NCBI GenBank assembly: GCA_964655175.1
Contig: CAZZLY010000051.1
Span: forward strand, 1-19,974
Direction: 5' to 3'
From: JAIOPA01 sp964655175
GTDB lineage: Bacteria > Eisenbacteria > RBG-16-71-46
Length of the DNA stretch: 19,974 bases
Both the position numbers and the translations under genes were made by a program. Under the pieces are notes generated by a model that saw only the letters and a program-made list of their open reading frames with translations, did no database searches and was not told the DNA's origin. Of the stretch, positions 13,384 to 19,974 are shown piece after piece; the first letter of the stretch is position 1, and every line of letters begins with the position of its first letter.

Positions 13384-15363
13384 TCAGTGCGCGGCCGACG
13401 CGACGGGGGGCGCGCTCGTCGGCGTGCGGCCCGCGACCCAGTGTTCCGCCCACGACTGCAGCGACAACAGGGTCCACAGCGTGCGGCCGCGATCCTCGCG
13501 CGCCTCCAGATGCTCGCGCACCACCTGCTGCACGGCGTCCGTGTCGAGCACGCCGGCCCGCGCGATGCGGGCGGGGGACAGCGCGTCGAGCACGAGCCCG
13601 CGCAACGGCCCGCGCGACCACGTCGAGAACGGCGGCGAGAAGCCCTGCTTGCGACGATCGAGGATCGCGTCGGGCACGAGCCCGCGCGCGGCCTGCTTGA
13701 GCACCCACTTGCCCGAGGTGCCGCGCAGCCGCAGCGATTCGGGCAGGCCCAGCGCGTGCGCGATCAGCGACGGCCGCAGGAACGGCGCGCGGGATTCGAC
13801 GCCGTGCGCCATGGTGCAGCGATCCACCTTGGTGAGCAGGTCGCCCGCCAGATAGGTCTCGAAGTCGAGCAACTGGTAGGCGGTGAGCGGGACCTCGCGT
13901 CCCAACGCGAGCAGTCCCAGATCGGTGAGCGAGGCCTCGAGTGCGCGCGCGTGCGCGAGCGGGGCTTCGGCGCCCACGGCCGCGCGCAGTTCGGGGGCGA
14001 GCAGGGCCAGCGACTCGTGCGGCCGCGCGGTGCCGAACCACGCGAGGTGCCGCTCGAACGGTGCGAGTCCGCGCACGCCCAGGAACCGCTCGATCAGATG
14101 CGCCAGCGTGACGTGGTGGTGGCGCGGGCGGAAGCGGCGCGCGAGCACGAGCGCGAGCGAGGCGAGCGGTGCCGGCAGGCCGTTGGCGATCGCCGCATGA
14201 CGATGCCCCAGATACGTGGGGTAGCCCGCGAACAGTTCGTCGCCGCCCTCGCCGGTGAGCACGACGGGCACGTGACGCGCGGCGTGCTCGGACAGCAGCC
14301 ACGTGGGCAACAGGCTCGGATCCCCCAGCGGCTGATCCATGCCCGCGACCCAGGTGCCGAACGCGCGCTCACCCGCGTGCACGTCCATGGTGATCGCGTG
14401 GTGCTCGCTGCCGATCGACGTGGCCACGAGCTGCGCGAGCGCGGATTCGTCGTAGCCCTGATGCGCGATGCCCATGCTGAACGTGGGGAAGGTTCGCCCC
14501 CAGGCACGGGCGGCGAGCACGGCCACGAGCCCCGAGTCGATGCCCCCCGAGAGGAACACGCCGAACGGTACCTCGGCCGGCACGCGCGAGGCGACCGCGT
14601 CCGAGACGGCGTCGCGCGTCTCGCGTACGAGCGTCTCCGTGCGACGATCGCGCGGCAGTGCGGCGCCCACGGGCGGATGCACGAGCGAGTCCCACGGTCG
14701 CCAGTAGCGGCGCACGCGCTCGACGCCGTCGCGCACGGTGAGCACGTGCGCGGGCGGCAGCTGCCGGATCCCCGCATAGGCGCTGTCCGCACCCGCGAAC
14801 GCGCCGTGCACGAGGAAGCGGGCGAGCGCGGTGGGGGACGGATCGCGCGACACCCACGGCAGCGTCAGCAGAGCGGCGGGTTCGGAGGCGAAGGCGAAGC
14901 GCGTGCCGTGCGCGGCCACGAACAGCGGCTTCTCGCCGGCGCGGTCGCGCGCCAGCAGCAGCGTGCGCGAGGTGCGATCCCAGAGCGCGATCGCGAACAT
15001 GCCGTCGAGCGGCGTCGCCAGGTCGTCGCCGAGGTCCTCGTACAGGTGCGGCAGCAGCGCGGTGTCGGGACCCGGCGTGAACGCGTGCCCGCGCGCGAGC
15101 AGCTCCACTTCCAGCGTGCGATGGTTGTACAGCTCGCCGTTCGCGACGCCCATGACGTCGCCGGTCTCGTTGCGGAGCACCTGCGCGGGTTCGTTCGGCG
15201 CGACGATCGCGAGTCGCGCGATCCCGAGCGCGCACTCGCCGCCCTCCCACACGGCCTCGCCCGAGGGTCCGCGATGCCGCAGCGCGCGCACCATGGTGCG
15301 CACGAGCTCGAGGCGTTGTTCGGGCGAGAGGTCAGGGGCGACGAGGCCGGCGATACCGCACAT
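13384..15363 (-). CDS. asnB: Glutamine-hydrolysing asparagine synthetase family protein (AsnB-like)
   Basis: 659 residues. The N-terminal class II amidotransferase starts MCGIAG, with Cys2 as nucleophile after Met removal; R50, N75-G-E (NGELYNH) and D100 fit the glutamine pocket. The synthetase domain has the ATP pyrophosphatase loop LSGGIDSG (S272-S277), then GEGGDELFAGY and the typical VDRCTMAHGVESRAPFL and RRKQGFSPP segments. The reaction is Asp + Gln + ATP to Asn, in the cytoplasm. It is the second gene of a minus-strand operon, 15 nt after the GT83 gene, with AAGGA 11 nt before ATG. AsnB paralogues of this length are common in capsule/LPS and exopolysaccharide loci, where they may amidate glycans or precursors, so a true asparagine-supply role is not certain. 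No missing catalytic residue was seen. Confidence 0.92.
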   Translation of the reverse strand: MCGIAGLVAPDLSPEQRLELVRTMVRALRHRGPSGEAVWEGGECALGIARLAIVAPNEPAQVLRNETGDVMGVANGELYNHRTLEVELLARGHAFTPGPDTALLPHLYEDLGDDLATPLDGMFAIALWDRTSRTLLLARDRAGEKPLFVAAHGTRFAFASEPAALLTLPWVSRDPSPTALARFLVHGAFAGADSAYAGIRQLPPAHVLTVRDGVERVRRYWRPWDSLVHPPVGAALPRDRRTETLVRETRDAVSDAVASRVPAEVPFGVFLSGGIDSGLVAVLAARAWGRTFPTFSMGIAHQGYDESALAQLVATSIGSEHHAITMDVHAGERAFGTWVAGMDQPLGDPSLLPTWLLSEHAARHVPVVLTGEGGDELFAGYPTYLGHRHAAIANGLPAPLASLALVLARRFRPRHHHVTLAHLIERFLGVRGLAPFERHLAWFGTARPHESLALLAPELRAAVGAEAPLAHARALEASLTDLGLLALGREVPLTAYQLLDFETYLAGDLLTKVDRCTMAHGVESRAPFLRPSLIAHALGLPESLRLRGTSGKWVLKQAARGLVPDAILDRRKQGFSPPFSTWSRGPLRGLVLDALSPARIARAGVLDTDAVQQVVREHLEAREDRGRTLWTLLSLQSWAEHWVAGRTPTSAPPVASAAH

Positions 15364-15378
15364 GGAGTTCGGGGTCCT

Positions 15379-16815
15379 TCAGGGGGATTCCGCCGGCAGG
15401 AGCCAGGCGATGAAACGGTCGTCGCGGAAGATCGGACGTGCGCCCGGCGGCGGAACGGTCTCGCGCGAGGGTTCGCGCACGACGATCCGGGCCGCGGGGG
15501 CGGGGGCCGAAGGGTCCACGAGCGTCCACAGTCCGCGCGCCCGGAGCGACTCCCGGTAGCGCACGGCGTAGTTGCTGGTCAGGGGATGGCCGAGCGCCGA
15601 GACGACCGGGGAGGTGCGCCCGAGCCGGAAATCCGTCCCGGGACTATAGCAGTCCTCGTAGCGCACCGGGGGCGAACCCGCGGCCCGGATCGCACGCGCG
15701 AGCCCCTCGCCCGAGGTGCGGCCCGCCAACCGTGTGAGCGGTCCCACGCCGCCCACGAGCACGAGCGGTGTGAACGCCAGCACGGCAGCGAGCGCCCACG
15801 CGGGGCGCCGGGACGTGTGCCAGCTCTGGGCCGCCCACCACGCGAGCGCCGGGAACGCCGGCAGCAGGTAGGTGACCAACTTGGAGTGCGACGACTGGAA
15901 GAACACCGCCGCGAACAGCACGAAGCCCGCGGCCACGCGGCCCGCGGTCGCGCGCGGGGCGCGCCACGGTGTGGCGAGCGACCACGGCAGCGCGCCGGCG
16001 ACGAACACCGCGGGCACGAACCACCACGGCTGGTCGCGGTGGAACGTCGGGCTCGTCATGCGCTCGAACGACTCCTCGACGAACGCGTAGTGCAGGTACT
16101 CGGGATGGCGCTGCAACGCGGCGACGAACCACACGAGTGCGATCCCCAGCGCGAGGCCCCAGCCCGGCAGCCACCCGAGCCAGTTCAACGGCGTGCGACG
16201 GCGCAGCAGCAGTGCGCTCGCGAGCGAGCCGCCGATCGCCCACGCCAGCATGACCGGGCCCTTGACGAGCAGGCCCAGTCCCACGGCGAGGAACATGGCC
16301 GCGCGCCGCGGGGACGAGGGGCCGCGTTCGAGTTCGAGCGCGAGCAGCGTCCACACCGCGGTGACGCACGCGGTGAGTGGCATGTCGAAGATGACGTACG
16401 CGCCGATCACGGCGCACAGCGGCGCGGCGGCGGTGAGTGCGGCCGCACGCCAGGCGTGCCCCGTGGGCTCGAGTCGCACGCTCGCACGCGCGAGCAGCCA
16501 CAGGGTCACGAGCAGGGCCGCGATCGCGGGCAGGCGTGCCGCGAGCGGCGAGTGCCCGAACACGCGGATCGCCAGCGCGCCCATCGCGAACAACGCCGGG
16601 GGCTTGTCCAGATAGGGCACCCCCGCCAGATGCGGGATCACGACGTCGCCCGTGGCGGCCATCTCGGCGGCGACCTGCGCGTTGCGGCCCTCATCGGGAT
16701 CCACGAGCGGATAAGCGAGGGCGAGGAACAGGGACAGCAGCGCGCTCGCGGCGAGGACCCACCACACGTGACGGGGCAGGGGCGTCGGAGCGCCCGGAGG
16801 AAGGGATGCGTTCAC
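15379..16815 (-). CDS. GT83/ArnT-like membrane glycosyltransferase (PMT superfamily)
   Basis: 478 residues from GTG 16815, 6 nt after TAGCGT (leaderless). A first membrane helix (~17-37) is followed by the catalytic periplasmic loop with VDPDEGRNAQVAAEM (D39, D41-E42) and GVPYLDKPP, hallmarks of ArnT/GT83 and related GT-C enzymes. About 10-12 helices follow, with FVEESFERMTSPTFHRDQPWWF as the second conserved periplasmic loop. A C-terminal soluble part (~370-478) has YEDCYSPGTDFRLGR. Family role: transfer of a sugar from a polyprenyl-phosphate donor to an acceptor such as lipid A, a glycan or protein, on the periplasmic face. It is the first gene of an operon with asnB. Donor and acceptor cannot be read from sequence. 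Confidence 0.88.
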   Translation of the reverse strand: MNASLPPGAPTPLPRHVWWVLAASALLSLFLALAYPLVDPDEGRNAQVAAEMAATGDVVIPHLAGVPYLDKPPALFAMGALAIRVFGHSPLAARLPAIAALLVTLWLLARASVRLEPTGHAWRAAALTAAAPLCAVIGAYVIFDMPLTACVTAVWTLLALELERGPSSPRRAAMFLAVGLGLLVKGPVMLAWAIGGSLASALLLRRRTPLNWLGWLPGWGLALGIALVWFVAALQRHPEYLHYAFVEESFERMTSPTFHRDQPWWFVPAVFVAGALPWSLATPWRAPRATAGRVAAGFVLFAAVFFQSSHSKLVTYLLPAFPALAWWAAQSWHTSRRPAWALAAVLAFTPLVLVGGVGPLTRLAGRTSGEGLARAIRAAGSPPVRYEDCYSPGTDFRLGRTSPVVSALGHPLTSNYAVRYRESLRARGLWTLVDPSAPAPAARIVVREPSRETVPPPGARPIFRDDRFIAWLLPAESP

Positions 16816-16827
16816 GGGCCGACGCTA
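16816..16827 (-). promoter_or_regulatory. Leaderless -10 element of the GT83-asnB operon
   Basis: Minus-strand TAGCGT (16827-16822) is followed by 6 nt and then GTG 16815, the same geometry as engB and the sigma-54 activator gene. Confidence 0.6.
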
Positions 16828-16843
16828 GCACAGGAACGGATGC

Positions 16844-16872
16844 GGGCGCGGTGACCGTGGGTCACCGCGCCC
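16844..16872 (-). terminator. Strong hairpin terminator of the HTH gene
   Basis: A perfect 13-bp stem (16844-16856 with 16860-16872, arm GGGCGCGGTGACC) with a 3-nt loop lies 22 nt past the stop of the minus-strand HTH gene and just before the GT83 promoter. There is no T-tract. A second 7-bp hairpin (16892-16910, GACTCAG/CTGAGTC) overlaps the stop codon itself. Confidence 0.7.
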
Positions 16873-16894
16873 GACTCGAAACCGCCGCGTGGAC

Positions 16895-17248
16895 TCAGAC
16901 CTTCTGAGTCTTGCGGGCTTCCTTCTGGTTCTGCGCCGAGAACAGGGCGTTGAGGTAGTTGAGCACCTCGTCGCGCACGATACCCGGCAGCACCTGCCGC
17001 ACCTTGGCCTGCACGCCGGTGCGCACCTGTGCCGCGATCGCACTGTCGGCACCGACCTGGCTCAGCAGGCTCGGACGACGACCGCGCGGGCCGACGAGTC
17101 CTTCCTTCTTGCGCCAGGAGTAATAGGTCACCGGAGTCACACCGAACCGCTTCTTCACGTCGTTCGCGGTCAGGTTCTCCTTCGTCGCGGCCGACAGGAT
17201 CTCGGCACGCTGCTTCGCGGTGTACGTCTTCCGCGGTCGCTTCGCCAT
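16895..17248 (-). CDS. Orphan transposase-type HTH protein (Transposase_8/OrfA-like N-terminus)
   Basis: 117 residues from ATG 17248; GGAGG lies 4 nt upstream. A longer frame to 17329 would start inside the promoter. The N-terminus (KRPRKTYTAKQRAEILSAA) and the helix-turn-helix NDVKKRFGVTPVTYYSWRKK (~29-48) resemble the DNA-binding part of IS3-type OrfA proteins. There is no OrfB or DDE transposase, no terminal repeats and no frameshift site around it. The second half (~62-117) is predicted helical (VRTGVQAKVRQVLPGIVRDEVLNYLNALF), not a catalytic domain, possibly for oligomerisation, and ends in a Lys/Gln-rich tail. It has its own promoter with a palindrome on the -35 and a strong terminator. 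I infer a domesticated, possibly autoregulated DNA-binding protein. What it regulates is unknown. Confidence 0.75.
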   Translation of the reverse strand: MAKRPRKTYTAKQRAEILSAATKENLTANDVKKRFGVTPVTYYSWRKKEGLVGPRGRRPSLLSQVGADSAIAAQVRTGVQAKVRQVLPGIVRDEVLNYLNALFSAQNQKEARKTQKV

Positions 17249-17310
17249 ACAGCCTCCATCGCTCTGGGTAGGGGGTGCCACGTCCTCGCAGGGACGTGTG
17301 CCAAGAGGCC

Positions 17311-17339
17311 AGCGTGCGTGACCCTCCATGGAGTGTCAA
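17311..17339 (-). promoter_or_regulatory. Promoter and 20-bp palindromic operator of the HTH gene
   Basis: On the minus strand a consensus TTGACA (17339-17334) is followed, 17 nt later, by the weak box CACGCT (17316-17311). The 20-bp sequence 17319-17338 (TGACCCTCCATGGAGTGTCA) is a palindrome with 9 of 10 arm positions paired, overlapping the -35 and spacer where a repressor would block polymerase. A leader of about 60 nt contains a 7-bp hairpin (CACGTCC/GGACGTG, 17279-17298). Confidence 0.5.
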
Positions 17340-17366
17340 TACCCCGGATGTGAAACCTTTGTTCCC

Positions 17367-18323
17367 TCAAGCGATGAAGTGATGGTGCTCGCGCTCGCGC
17401 CAGCCGCGTGCGGAAAGCGCGAATCGCCAACGTTGACGCGCCTTCGGCGCGATCAGCGCGATCAACACCGGGGGCTCGAGCGAGGCGAGGACTTCGTTCG
17501 TCGGATGCGAGGAAGTCACGAGCGCGGCGATTCGAGGTCCGAGCGCGGTGGACCAACGCTCGAGGCTCTCGCCCACACCCACCAACGTCGCGCGGCGACC
17601 GTGTGCGAGGAAGCCGCGGTCGAGCTGGGCGATCTTGAGCGCCGTGAAGTTGGCGTGGGAATAGCGTGGATCGTGATGGGTCGCGTTGCTGGAATGCTGT
17701 CGCCATCCGTAGAGCGTCGCGTTGGACTTGCCGAACCGCGCGCCGGATTCGAACAGTCGCAGCCACAGGTCCAGGTCCTCGGCCCAGCCGTGCTCGCGCC
17801 AACCCTGCACGCGTTCGAGCGCCTCGCGTCGCATCATCACGCCGCCGTGCGCGATCGGGCTGTCGATGAGCGACTCGCACCGCATCGCGTCGTGGGTCAG
17901 CAGCGCGTTGTGCCACGCCTCCCAGCGTCGCATGCCCGCCCCGGTGGCCGCGCGCGGGAACAACCGCACGCGGCAGCCGAACACGTCGAGCGCGGGGTCG
18001 GCCGCGAGGGCGGCCGCCTGATGCGCGAAGCGCGTGCGATGCGACAGGTCATCGGCATCGTGTCGAGCGAGCAGGGGCGAGCGCGCGAGCGCGAACGCCC
18101 GGTCGAGCGCGGCCGGCAGTCCCGAGGGCTCGGTGTGGACCACGCGCACACGTGGGTCGCGCCGTGCCGCCTCGTCGAGGATCGCGCCCGAGTCGTCGCG
18201 CGAGCCGTCGTTCACCGCGATCACCTCGTGGTCGGTGAGCGTCTGGCGCGCGAGCGAGGCGAGTGACGCGCGCAGCCAGGGCGCAGCATCGCGGACGGGG
18301 AGCAGCACGGAGACGAGCGGCAT
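17367..18323 (-). CDS. Family 2 glycosyltransferase (GT-A fold)
   Basis: 318 residues from ATG 18323, 7 nt after TAGCGT; the longer open frame upstream runs antisense to the OsmC gene. The N-terminus VSVLLPVRDAAPWLRASLASL followed by VNDGSRDDS (N38-D39-G-S) is the GT2 nucleotide-sugar binding start. The metal-binding D89-A-D91-D92 fits the DxD motif, and AEDLDLWLRL (E182-D183) supplies the usual catalytic acidic pair. No membrane helix is seen, so it is probably a cytoplasmic or peripheral enzyme that adds a sugar to a lipid-linked or polysaccharide acceptor. The sequence W-R-x-H-x-S-N-A-T, typical of GT2 enzymes in polysaccharide loci, is present (~207-214). It stands alone, upstream of the HTH gene on the same strand. 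The sugar is unknown. Confidence 0.9.
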   Translation of the reverse strand: MPLVSVLLPVRDAAPWLRASLASLARQTLTDHEVIAVNDGSRDDSGAILDEAARRDPRVRVVHTEPSGLPAALDRAFALARSPLLARHDADDLSHRTRFAHQAAALAADPALDVFGCRVRLFPRAATGAGMRRWEAWHNALLTHDAMRCESLIDSPIAHGGVMMRREALERVQGWREHGWAEDLDLWLRLFESGARFGKSNATLYGWRQHSSNATHHDPRYSHANFTALKIAQLDRGFLAHGRRATLVGVGESLERWSTALGPRIAALVTSSHPTNEVLASLEPPVLIALIAPKARQRWRFALSARGWREREHHHFIA

Positions 18324-18336
18324 GGACGCGACGCTA
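18324..18336 (-). promoter_or_regulatory. -10 element of the GT2 gene
   Basis: Minus-strand TAGCGT (18336-18331) lies 7 nt before ATG 18323. It is identical to the box of the GT83 operon. No ribosome site is present. Confidence 0.55.
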
Positions 18337-18415
18337 GAGGCTCGGCCCCGAGGCGACAACCGCGGGGCCCCGCCGTCGGCGGGGGGGTGGGGATGCACCG
18401 CGTCCGCGGCGCGAC

Positions 18416-18421
18416 TATCCT
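18416..18421 (+). promoter_or_regulatory. -10 element upstream of the OsmC gene
   Basis: TATCCT (18416-18421) fits the local TAnnnT pattern and would give a leader of about 45 nt before ATG 18471, where AGGGGG acts as a weak ribosome site. No -35 match is seen. Confidence 0.4.
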
Positions 18422-18470
18422 GTGGGGCGCTCCCGGACCCGGGGGCATCCATCCATTCCCAGGGGGCGTC

Positions 18471-18890
18471 ATGTCCGAACAGGCGACGTTGAAGCTCGCG
18501 ACCGTCGAGGGCGACGGTCTGCGTTTCGAGGCGGACTTCCCGCGCGGCACCATCGTCATGGAGAGCGGTGCCCACGCGACCCACCCGAATCCCGTGCAGC
18601 ACCTCATGACCGCGCTCGCCGCGTGCATGGGCATCGACGTCATCGGCATCCTGCGCAAGAAGCGGCTGCACGTGACGTCGTACGAGATCGACATGGCGGG
18701 CGAGCGCGCCGAGACGCCGCCGCGCCGCTACACCCGCATCACGCTCACGCACCGGATCACCGGCACGGCGATCCCGCGCAAGGCCGTGGAGGACGCGATC
18801 CGTCTGTCCACCGACACCTACTGCTCGGTGCACCACTCACTGCGCCCCGATCTGCCCGTGGACAACGTCATCACGATCACCGAGGGCTGA
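18471..18890 (+). CDS. OsmC/Ohr-family protein
   Basis: 139 residues, the normal length for the family. OsmC-like proteins are cytoplasmic dimers that reduce organic hydroperoxides with two cysteines. Both are present: C52 in LAACMGIDV, at the start of the long central helix, and C118 in TYCSVHHSL. The segment HPNPVQHLMTALAAC matches the typical S/P-x-E/Q-x-L-L-x-A-L-x-x-C pattern, with Gln43 in place of the more common Glu. ATG 18471 has AGGGGG upstream; the frame is open further back, but that part includes the promoter. It is more like the general OsmC/YhfA branch than Ohr, so peroxide reduction is likely but not certain. It precedes fumC, with a hairpin between them. Confidence 0.9.
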   Translation: MSEQATLKLATVEGDGLRFEADFPRGTIVMESGAHATHPNPVQHLMTALAACMGIDVIGILRKKRLHVTSYEIDMAGERAETPPRRYTRITLTHRITGTAIPRKAVEDAIRLSTDTYCSVHHSLRPDLPVDNVITITEG

Positions 18891-18895
18891 TCGCG

Positions 18896-18917
18896 CGCCG
18901 CGCGGGATCGCGCGGCG
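18896..18917 (+). terminator. Hairpin between osmC-like gene and fumC
   Basis: CGCCGCGCG (18896-18904) and CGCGCGGCG (18909-18917) form a perfect 9-bp stem with a GGAT loop, 6 nt after the OsmC stop codon. There is no T-tract. It may terminate or attenuate transcription before fumC, for which no clear separate promoter was seen. Confidence 0.5.
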
Positions 18918-18944
18918 GGCTCACGCCACGAAAGGATGCACACG

Positions 18945-19974
18945 ATGGAGTTCCGCACCGAGAAGGACAGTCTGGGCACGATGCAGGTGCCGGTGGACGC
19001 ACTCTGGGGGCCGCAGACGCAGCGCGCCGTCGAGAACTTCCCGATCTCCGGTCGTCCGCTGCCCGCGCCGTTCATCCACACGCTCGGGCTCATCAAGGCG
19101 GCCGCCGCGCGCGTGAACCGCGACCTCGGACTGGTCGAGCCCGCGATCGCCGAGGCGATCGAGAAGGCCGCGATCGAGGTGGCCGAGGGCAAGTGGGACG
19201 CCGAGTTCCCCATCGACGTCTACCAGACGGGCAGCGGCACCTCGTCGAACATGAACGCCAACGAGGTCATCGCGCGGCTCGCCTCGCGCGCCTCGGGTCT
19301 CAAGGTGCACCCGAACGACCACGTCAACTTCGGGCAGAGCAGCAACGACGTCATCCCCACGGCACTGCACGTCTCGGCGGTGGTGCAGATCGAGCGCGAC
19401 CTGCTGCCCTCGCTCGCGCGGCTCTGGAAGGCGCTCGACGAGAAGTCGCGCACGTTCCACGACGTCCTCAAGGCCGGCCGCACGCACCTCATGGACGCCA
19501 CGCCCATCCGCCTGGGGCAGGAGTTCTCGGGTTACGCCTCGCAGGTGCAGCACGGCATCGCGCGCGTCAAGGCCACGCTGCCCGATCTGCGCGAACTGGC
19601 GATCGGGGGCACCGCGGTGGGCACCGGACTCAACACGCATCCCGAGTTCGGACGTCGCATGGCGGCCGAGATCGGCAAGCTCGCGGGCACCTCGTTCGTC
19701 GAGGCCCCGAACCACTTCGAGGCGCAGGGCGCGCAGGACGGCGCGTGCTGGGCGAGCGGGGCGCTCAACGTGGTGGCCGCCAGCCTCATGAAGATCGCGA
19801 ACGACGTGCGGCTCATGAACTCGGGGCCGCGCTGCGGTCTGGGCGAGGTCACGCTGCCCGCGATCCAGCCGGGCTCGAGCATCATGCCGGGCAAGGTGAA
19901 CCCGGTCATCTGCGAGGCCGTGACCATGGTCGGCGCGCAGGTCATGGGCAACCACAACGCGATCACGGTGGGGG
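18945..19974 (+). CDS. fumC: Class II fumarate hydratase, 5' part (cut by window end)
   Basis: 343 residues are visible of an expected ~460. It catalyses reversible hydration of fumarate to malate in the TCA cycle, as a cytoplasmic homotetramer. ATG 18945 has AAAGGA 8 nt upstream. The start MEFRTEKDSLGTMQVP and ALWGPQTQRAVENF match FumC closely. Other conserved regions are QTGSGTSSNMNANEV (~94-108), GQSSNDVIPTA (~130-140), GRTHLMDATP with catalytic H181, GGTAVGTGLNTHP and the lyase signature GSSIMPGKVNP (310-320) with the loop serine. TSSNMNANE differs slightly from the E. coli TQSNMNMNE and is common in other FumC subgroups. Aspartase is less likely given the fumarase-type N-terminus. No stop codon interrupts the frame before the window end. 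Confidence 0.95.
   Translation, partial: MEFRTEKDSLGTMQVPVDALWGPQTQRAVENFPISGRPLPAPFIHTLGLIKAAAARVNRDLGLVEPAIAEAIEKAAIEVAEGKWDAEFPIDVYQTGSGTSSNMNANEVIARLASRASGLKVHPNDHVNFGQSSNDVIPTALHVSAVVQIERDLLPSLARLWKALDEKSRTFHDVLKAGRTHLMDATPIRLGQEFSGYASQVQHGIARVKATLPDLRELAIGGTAVGTGLNTHPEFGRRMAAEIGKLAGTSFVEAPNHFEAQGAQDGACWASGALNVVAASLMKIANDVRLMNSGPRCGLGEVTLPAIQPGSSIMPGKVNPVICEAVTMVGAQVMGNHNAITVG

Noticed and set aside
13387..16854. Very long plus-strand open frame (over 1100 codons) opposite asnB and the GT83 gene
   Set aside because: Its composition is dominated by Arg, Glu, His and Gln, typical of an antisense shadow in GC-rich DNA. It spans two recognised genes and the gap between them.
16895..17248. 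Active insertion sequence around the HTH gene
   Set aside because: No OrfB or DDE transposase, no terminal inverted repeats and no target-site duplication were seen; it has its own promoter and terminator.
1..19974. CRISPR arrays, integrases, rRNA genes, complete prophage genes
   Set aside because: No regularly spaced direct repeats, recombinase motifs or rRNA sequence were found on either strand; the AAAGGAGGTGATCC at 6206-6219 resembles the complement of a 16S 3' end, but no rRNA sequence flanks it.

Overview
The window is a very G+C-rich bacterial chromosome segment, almost fully coding. Several traits point to a diderm bacterium: a sigma-54 enhancer-binding protein, envelope glycan genes (a Wzx-like flippase, a GT83/ArnT-like transferase, a GT2 transferase) and a class II fumarase. 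Many starts lie only 6-9 nt after a TAnnnT -10 box, i.e. apparently leaderless genes with little -35 conservation. I lean towards Gemmatimonadota or a similar high-GC phylum, with low confidence, because no rRNA or other decisive marker is present.

Layout. Positions 1-32 are the 3' end of a tRNA (probably Cys), followed by a strong hairpin. Positions 90-627 are non-coding and hold inverted repeats plus an unusually AT-rich patch. Next come two linked but separately promoted accessory genes: a HEPN-RecD-like helicase fusion (628-2574) and a CARF-like/RtcR-like sigma-54 activator (2672-4225). Housekeeping genes follow: engB (4278-4862) and a fatty-acid desaturase (4991-5917). A compact independent transcript at about 6108-6374 has a promoter, an exceptionally long Shine-Dalgarno match, a 14-codon ORF, folded segments and a textbook intrinsic terminator. 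Then come a flippase (6593-8089, +), a 58-residue membrane protein and a MATE/MOP-like exporter (both -), a divergent degenerate hybrid histidine kinase with an HPt domain (10113-12122, +), and an Fsr-like MFS transporter (+). A convergent minus-strand block holds a GT83 transferase-asnB operon, an orphan transposase-type HTH protein and a GT2 glycosyltransferase. An OsmC-family protein and the start of fumC (+, cut by the window edge) close the window.

How the genes may work together. The most interesting unit is the tRNA-adjacent pair. Its HEPN domain keeps the R-x4-H ribonuclease motif and is fused to a SF1B helicase. The neighbouring activator has a nucleotide/RNA-end sensing CARF-type domain. 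A plausible but unproven reading is a nucleic-acid surveillance or defence module in which RNA cleavage products or signalling nucleotides are sensed by the activator. The second notable element is the 6.1-6.4 kb small transcript. The third is the kinase-like protein, which has lost its catalytic and one receiver phosphorylation residue yet keeps a receiver Asp and an HPt His. The envelope genes (flippase, MOP exporter, GT83, AsnB, GT2) are scattered among housekeeping genes and do not form one compact cluster.
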